Origin: an uncultured Flavobacteriales bacterium
GTDB taxonomy: Bacteria > Bacteroidota > Bacteroidia > Flavobacteriales_D > Sanyastnellaceae
Direction: 5' to 3'
Assembly: GCA_938092195.1 (NCBI GenBank)
Contig: CALKHD010000054.1
Coordinates: 1-10,225, forward strand
DNA: 10,225 bases
Of this stretch, positions 6,559 to 10,225 are shown piece after piece (within the stretch, counting starts at the first letter, position 1; every line of letters begins with the position of its first letter). The notes under the pieces were generated by a model that was not told where the DNA came from, did not search any database, and was given only the letters and a program-made list of their open reading frames with translations. The position numbers were made by a program, and so were the translations under genes.

Positions 6559-6918
6559 ATGAAGGCGATTTCCATCGAAGAAAAATTTGGACTGTTTGAG
6601 GAACAGTGGACCCCAAAAATCATTGCCCAGCTCAATGGCCAAGATGTTAAGTTGGCCAAAATCCAAGGTGAATTTGTTTGGCACAGCCACGATGAGCAGG
6701 ACGAACTCTTTCAAGTCGTCAAAGGACAACTGACCATGGAATTCCGAGACCGCAGCGTGCTGGTGGGCCCCGGAGAAATCATCGTTGTTCCAAAGGGAGT
6801 TGAGCACAAACCCGTGACCACCGAGGAAGTGTGGATCATGCTCTTTGAGCCTCAGAACATCCACCACACAGGGGGACAACAAACCGACCGCACAGTCGAG
6901 GAGTGCGCGCACATCTGA
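6559..6918 (+). CDS. Small single-domain cupin (cupin 2 type)
   Basis: This 119-residue protein is a single cupin barrel. Motif 1 reads WHSHDEQDELFQVVKG (41-56), with metal-ligand candidates H42, H44 and E49. Motif 2 reads PGEIIVVPKGVEHKP (71-85), with H83 as the fourth ligand. The full metal-binding set is therefore present. Small cupins of this kind serve as isomerases, dioxygenases or ligand-binding proteins, and the sequence does not say which. No signal peptide is present, so it is cytoplasmic. It is transcribed divergently from the flippase cluster with only about 60 bases between the start codons, and converges on the leucine-rich-repeat gene with a 33-base gap. A role in sugar-nucleotide metabolism next to polysaccharide genes is possible but not shown. 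It lacks the longer barrel expected of RmlC or WbtF-like epimerases. Confidence 0.9.
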   Translation: MKAISIEEKFGLFEEQWTPKIIAQLNGQDVKLAKIQGEFVWHSHDEQDELFQVVKGQLTMEFRDRSVLVGPGEIIVVPKGVEHKPVTTEEVWIMLFEPQNIHHTGGQQTDRTVEECAHI

Positions 6919-6951
6919 GCCCATCAAGGCTCGTGGCAACGCCAAAGCCCT

Positions 6952-8661
6952 TCAATTGAATTTCACCTTGACCTCTTCCCCGAGCATTTGCCGAATTTGT
7001 TCCACGCTTTCAGACGAAAAAGGGTTGTTCTTGATGTCCACCGTTTTCAATTGAGGACATCTGCTCAAGCTTGCAGGCAGACTCGACAGCTCGTTGCTGT
7101 TCAAGAACAGCTTTTTTAGTCCAGTCATGTTGCCCAACCCTGCGGGGATTGACGTCAATCCATTCCGTGAGACAATGAGGGTCTGAAGGGCAACCAGACG
7201 ATCCAAGTCTTCTGGCAATTCACCAAACAACATTCCACTGATGTCCAAATAAACCAAGTTGGGGACATCGAGGATTTCCATGGGAAAGTCGTCCCCAACC
7301 AAATCGGGGTCGGTCAGCGGAGACAACTGGAGCATCATTCCTCCGATGGTTTGCTGGAGGCGAGCGCCAAGTCTTTGTGACATCGAAACCTCACTCGCCT
7401 CGGAGGCCATGTCCTCTGGACTGCCCGAAACCGCCTCACCTTCCCATTCTTTGATTTGTTTGCCCAGCTCGTCGAACCGATTCTCGGGGACCACCATCTG
7501 GATGTCTTTGTTCTGAGAACGCTTGCCAATGATGTTTTTGAAGTCAGGCGCCTTTTCCCGCTTGACATCCAAAGCCAGCTCGAAATCACCATTCATCTTG
7601 AGGGATCGCCGCCGCTTCATCAAACGGCTTTGCAAATCATCCAAGAAGCCAACCTCCTCTCCCCCTGGAAGCACCAAAGCACGAGCTTCAGATATGGCCT
7701 GAGCGCATTCGTTGAATTCATTCCGATACAGATAAGCCTGGGCCAAATTGAGCTTCAGCCCCAACGCAACCGCTCTTGTGACCTTGGCCTTTTTGTCGGT
7801 GAAATCCACCTTTTCTGACCACTTCTTCCAAGTTTCAATGGGGCTCACCAATCCATCAAAATAACCGGTGCTCCATGACTCCAAGGCCACATCTCTCGCG
7901 GCGTCCAACTCTGGATAATCGTGCTTCCCCTTCCCAGAGTGGACCAAGACTTCCACCTTTCCTTCCAAAAAGAACACCCGGGTTTCCAGCTCATCAATGA
8001 CCCGGCTCAACTGCTTCAAAACTGCCTTCCTTCGAAAAAAACGCTGCCCCTCTTCCGAAGCCAGACGGTCTCTCAGCGCTTTCTCGCTGTCAAAATTCAA
8101 GGTGCCTTTCGAATAAGTCACCCCTCCTGCCCGCCGCTCAATGGTGGACACCTTTTCATTTCCATACCGAATCATCAGCGGCTCATCCACCTCGAAAGCA
8201 TCCCACATGACCCCTTCGGGAGATGAAAGGCTCACACGCATGGGCAACCTGCAAGGCACGTTGGCCCAATGTGTCAAGGCTTCCGTTCCTTTGACTGGCT
8301 CTGACTTCAGCTCCATGACCCCTTGATTTTCTGGGCCGATGGCCACGCTGACCATCAACGAAGGGCCCACGTCCACAACCTCTGCCTTTTGGCCAACAGT
8401 GAAGTACTTCATGCCACTCAACCGCTCTCCGCTGGACTTCAACAGGTCCATGTTTCCGCCATAACGCCTCAAATCCTCCAAGGCGAAGAATTCATCGGCA
8501 GCAAACAAGTTGAACGAAACGCGAAAGGATGCGTCGGTAGGGACTGTGGGAAACTGGACCACGTCAATCTTGGTCGATTTCTTGCTCGCCTTTTGTCCCA
8601 ACAACGGGGCGATGGATAGACCCGTAACGAGGCCAACAGTCAATAAGATGCGAAGAAGCAT
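6952..8661 (-). CDS. Exported protein with TPR-like segment and C-terminal leucine-rich repeats
   Basis: This 569-residue protein starts at an ATG and has a signal peptide at residues 1-22 (LLRILLTVGLVTGLSIAPLL, then GQ). There is no lipobox cysteine and no T9SS sorting tail, so a periplasmic location is inferred. Residues about 30-185 are beta-rich and unrecognised. Residues about 190-290 are charged and probably helical. A TPR-like helix pair (GLKLNLAQAYLYRNEFNECA, 301-320, then QAISEARAL) follows. A highly charged linker at about 345-430 leads to about four leucine-rich repeats at 467-556, with lines such as LVYLDISG, LQTLIVSRNGLTSIP and LKKLFLNSNELSSLP, and a capping helix at the C-terminus. 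Leucine-rich repeats usually bind proteins. I do not recognise the whole architecture and assign no function. It is convergent with the cupin gene and divergent from the small membrane protein gene. Confidence 0.88.
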   Translation of the reverse strand: MLLRILLTVGLVTGLSIAPLLGQKASKKSTKIDVVQFPTVPTDASFRVSFNLFAADEFFALEDLRRYGGNMDLLKSSGERLSGMKYFTVGQKAEVVDVGPSLMVSVAIGPENQGVMELKSEPVKGTEALTHWANVPCRLPMRVSLSSPEGVMWDAFEVDEPLMIRYGNEKVSTIERRAGGVTYSKGTLNFDSEKALRDRLASEEGQRFFRRKAVLKQLSRVIDELETRVFFLEGKVEVLVHSGKGKHDYPELDAARDVALESWSTGYFDGLVSPIETWKKWSEKVDFTDKKAKVTRAVALGLKLNLAQAYLYRNEFNECAQAISEARALVLPGGEEVGFLDDLQSRLMKRRRSLKMNGDFELALDVKREKAPDFKNIIGKRSQNKDIQMVVPENRFDELGKQIKEWEGEAVSGSPEDMASEASEVSMSQRLGARLQQTIGGMMLQLSPLTDPDLVGDDFPMEILDVPNLVYLDISGMLFGELPEDLDRLVALQTLIVSRNGLTSIPAGLGNMTGLKKLFLNSNELSSLPASLSRCPQLKTVDIKNNPFSSESVEQIRQMLGEEVKVKFN

Positions 8662-8711
8662 GATCGGGATGCGGATTTATGTGAAAGTGACCACAACCGT
8701 GACACAATCCG

Positions 8712-8721
8712 CACCTTTGCA
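8712..8721 (+). promoter_or_regulatory. Possible Bacteroidota -7 element before the small membrane protein gene
   Basis: CACCTTTGCA resembles the TAnnTTTG(CA) -7 element of Bacteroidota, differing only at the first base. It lies 15 bases before the ATG at 8737. It falls in the divergent gap (8662-8736) between the leucine-rich-repeat gene and the small membrane protein. A clear -33 element is missing. Confidence 0.3.
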
Positions 8722-8736
8722 TTGTATTTATCCAAC

Positions 8737-8904
8737 ATGGAATCCCTAAAAGCCATAGGAGTCGCAGGTTTCTTGTTCTTTCTGATCAAAGGTTTGTTAT
8801 GGCTCGTTGTATTTGCGCTGGTGGCCCGCGGAGTCGTGCCAAAAGAAAAACTCGACGCACTTAAATTTGGTCGTCGGAAATCAAATAAAAAACGCCCAAA
8901 ATAG
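8737..8904 (+). CDS. Small membrane protein (55 residues), function unknown
   Basis: The ATG at 8737 gives a 55-residue protein; an in-frame TTG at 8722 would add five residues but is a poorer start. Residues about 6-34 are strongly hydrophobic (AIGVAGFLFFLI, then Lys18-Gly19, then LLWLVVFALVA). They could be one long membrane helix with a buried lysine or a tight helical hairpin turning at the KG pair. The tail from residue 36 is soluble and very basic (GRRKSNKKRPK), which favours a cytoplasmic C-terminus. Codon use resembles the neighbours, and the frame sits cleanly between a promoter-like element and the next gene, 42 bases downstream, so it is probably real. It may be co-transcribed with the O-antigen ligase-like gene. 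No function can be assigned. Confidence 0.7.
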   Translation: MESLKAIGVAGFLFFLIKGLLWLVVFALVARGVVPKEKLDALKFGRRKSNKKRPK

Positions 8905-8946
8905 GACGCCTGCGTTATCTTGTTGCCCTCATTGTTCTCCGTTGAG

Positions 8947-10225
8947 ATGGCCAGCCAGAAGTCCCACCCCCAACCCAACAGCCCTGACTCCCCATTTGCA
9001 AAGGCTGTTCTCTTGAAGCAAGCGCTGCCGCTGACCGCCGGCGGACTCTTCACAGCCATGGTCTCATTCGCGACCCATGGCCAAGCCCTCGACCAACATT
9101 GGACCACAGCTTGGTTGTTGCTGACAGTCGGGACGGTGCTGCTCTCATTTTTCGACGTCATCCGGCTCTACAAACCCCTTCCTTGGGCCATTGGACTGGT
9201 CATTCTGCTCATCCAAGGTGTCCGAGGAGGACATTCTCAATGGGAATCACTCGCATTTTGGGCTTGGCTGTGGACGTGGATATGGACCTTTCCCAACACC
9301 CAAAGCAAGGCCTGGACTGCCATCAAGGCCCTGCCCTTGTTCGGTGCCGTTATTGGCGGATTGATGATGTGGCTGGCCCTCAAAACCATGTGGAATGAAG
9401 GTTGGAGTCACGGTGCCTCTTATCAAATGACATTGCCTTGGGCGCACCGAAACATTGCTGTTGAGTCCATCTTTCTCATGTGCACATTGGGGGGGCTCCT
9501 GTCGCGAAAAAGGTGGCTGTATTGGTGGGCATTCATCACGATTCTTGCCCTGGTCTATCAGGTGAGAGGCGTATTGCTCGGCAGCCTTTTTTGGATGCTC
9601 TATGAACTCTGGTCAAACCACAGTGCTCCACGCTGGGTCAAACGCGGATTTCTGACTGCATGCGCTGTGTTTTGCTTGGCCCAAGTGGGATGGAACCTGT
9701 TGCCAGAAGAAACCCACTCCTCTTACTTCTCAGACTTACCAGATGTCATGAAGTCATTGGATGTCGTGTACAACCTCAATGGAGCGGAGAGCTCCTCGAT
9801 CCGTCTTCAATTGTGGTCCTGGACAGCAGATTCCATGGAGCCCCTGGGAGGCGGCCTGGCCTCTTGGAGGAACGATGCAGAAGGATGGGTGAATGTGGCC
9901 ACTGGCCGATGTCAGCAGGCGACAAGGCGTGCCCATTCCGAATTCCTTCAATGGACCTATGAATTGGGATGGATTCCCTTTTTGGCATTGGCTGGCCTGT
10001 GTTGGCCTCTCCGCCGAAGCATGGGAAGGTGGGTGTGGCTCGGCCTGCCTTTTCTCGCCTTTACTTTTCCCACAGAACGGGCAGAAATCCTATGGCCCAT
10101 GGCCGTATTGGGATGGTGGCTCAAGTCTCAACACCCGCCCAAAGACCGTCCAAATTGGTCGTCCGCATCACCCAGGATGCAAACCGCGCTGACTTCGGCA
10201 TTCGTCGCCATTTCCCTGTTGGTGG
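8947..10225 (+). CDS. O-antigen ligase/polymerase (WaaL/Wzy-like) membrane protein, 3' partial
   Basis: An ATG at 8947 opens a frame with no stop through the right edge of the window, giving 426 visible residues. About ten hydrophobic helices are visible (for example 53-71, 77-92, 102-117, 128-147, 170-186, 190-205, 233-249, 341-357). The family signature appears in order: PWAHRNIAVES (164-174, compare GxxxHxN), VRGVLLGSLFWML (206-218, compare SRGA), the periplasmic-loop segment SIRLQLWSWTADSMEPLGGG (284-303, compare GRxxLWxxAxxMxxDxPLxGxG), and AHSEFLQWTYELGWI (329-343, compare HNxxLQxxxExG). These proteins ligate or polymerise lipid-linked O-units on the periplasmic side of the inner membrane. 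Ligase versus polymerase cannot be separated by sequence alone. The loop length and helix count fit a protein near 400-480 residues plus any C-terminal addition. It may work with the flippase and glycosyltransferase to its left. Confidence 0.85.
   Translation, partial: MASQKSHPQPNSPDSPFAKAVLLKQALPLTAGGLFTAMVSFATHGQALDQHWTTAWLLLTVGTVLLSFFDVIRLYKPLPWAIGLVILLIQGVRGGHSQWESLAFWAWLWTWIWTFPNTQSKAWTAIKALPLFGAVIGGLMMWLALKTMWNEGWSHGASYQMTLPWAHRNIAVESIFLMCTLGGLLSRKRWLYWWAFITILALVYQVRGVLLGSLFWMLYELWSNHSAPRWVKRGFLTACAVFCLAQVGWNLLPEETHSSYFSDLPDVMKSLDVVYNLNGAESSSIRLQLWSWTADSMEPLGGGLASWRNDAEGWVNVATGRCQQATRRAHSEFLQWTYELGWIPFLALAGLCWPLRRSMGRWVWLGLPFLAFTFPTERAEILWPMAVLGWWLKSQHPPKDRPNWSSASPRMQTALTSAFVAISLLV

Noticed and set aside
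6047..6562. A 171-codon plus-strand frame opposite the start of the flippase and into the intergenic gap
   Set aside because: Its composition (Gln, Arg, Pro, Cys rich) looks non-coding and it overlaps the cupin start; the flippase reading fits the family far better.
6917..6932. Hairpin GAGCC/GGCTC at the end of the cupin gene as a terminator
   Set aside because: The stem is only five to six bases, overlaps the stop codon and has no T-run on either strand.
9099..9398. Plus-strand frames at 9099-9398, 9660-9962 and 9893-10192
   Set aside because: All overlap the ligase-like frame opened at 8947, which carries ordered family motifs and continuous membrane helices; the others do not.

Overview
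The window looks like a chromosomal segment of a Bacteroidota bacterium, probably a Flavobacteriales-like lineage with unusually high GC (roughly mid-50s percent by eye). The main reason is the fasciclin-repeat protein, which ends in a type IX secretion (T9SS) type A sorting domain, a system essentially confined to Bacteroidota. Supporting signs are the absence of clear Shine-Dalgarno sequences and a few short matches to the TAnnTTTG -7 promoter element. The exact taxon cannot be fixed from this sequence. I see no tRNA, rRNA, CRISPR array, transposase or phage gene.

Layout. Bases 2-1401 (+) hold the 3' end of an FAD-dependent amine-oxidase/phytoene-desaturase-like oxidoreductase, coupled through an ATGA overlap to a single-cysteine thioredoxin-fold protein. 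Bases 1525-3063 (+) encode a secreted protein with three fasciclin (FAS1) domains and a T9SS sorting tail, followed by a strong intrinsic terminator. Bases 3064-3237 are a convergent intergenic region with an unusual nested short tandem repeat that runs into the stop codon of the next gene. Bases 3238-6496 (-) are a three-gene cluster, transcribed right to left: a Wzx-type polysaccharide flippase, a family 4 glycosyltransferase, and a CysQ-type 3'-phosphoadenosine-5'-phosphate (PAP) phosphatase. Bases 6559-6918 (+) encode a small cupin, divergent from that cluster. Bases 6952-8661 (-) encode an exported protein with a TPR-like middle and C-terminal leucine-rich repeats. Bases 8737-8904 (+) encode a 55-residue membrane protein. 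From 8947 to the right edge (+) runs an incomplete O-antigen ligase/polymerase-like membrane protein.

How the genes may work together. The flippase, the glycosyltransferase and the O-antigen ligase-like protein together suggest a surface or secreted polysaccharide pathway split over two strands. CysQ at the end of the flippase/glycosyltransferase cluster is compatible with recycling of PAP from sulfotransferase reactions, which would suit a sulfated glycan, but no sulfotransferase is visible here. The FAS1/T9SS protein is expected to be exported and possibly anchored to surface lipopolysaccharide. The window holds no clearly new defence or mobile system. The items most worth a second look are the nested CTCAG repeat at a stop codon, the mosaic FAS1 triplication, the unfamiliar architecture of the leucine-rich-repeat protein, and the CysQ-polysaccharide gene cluster.
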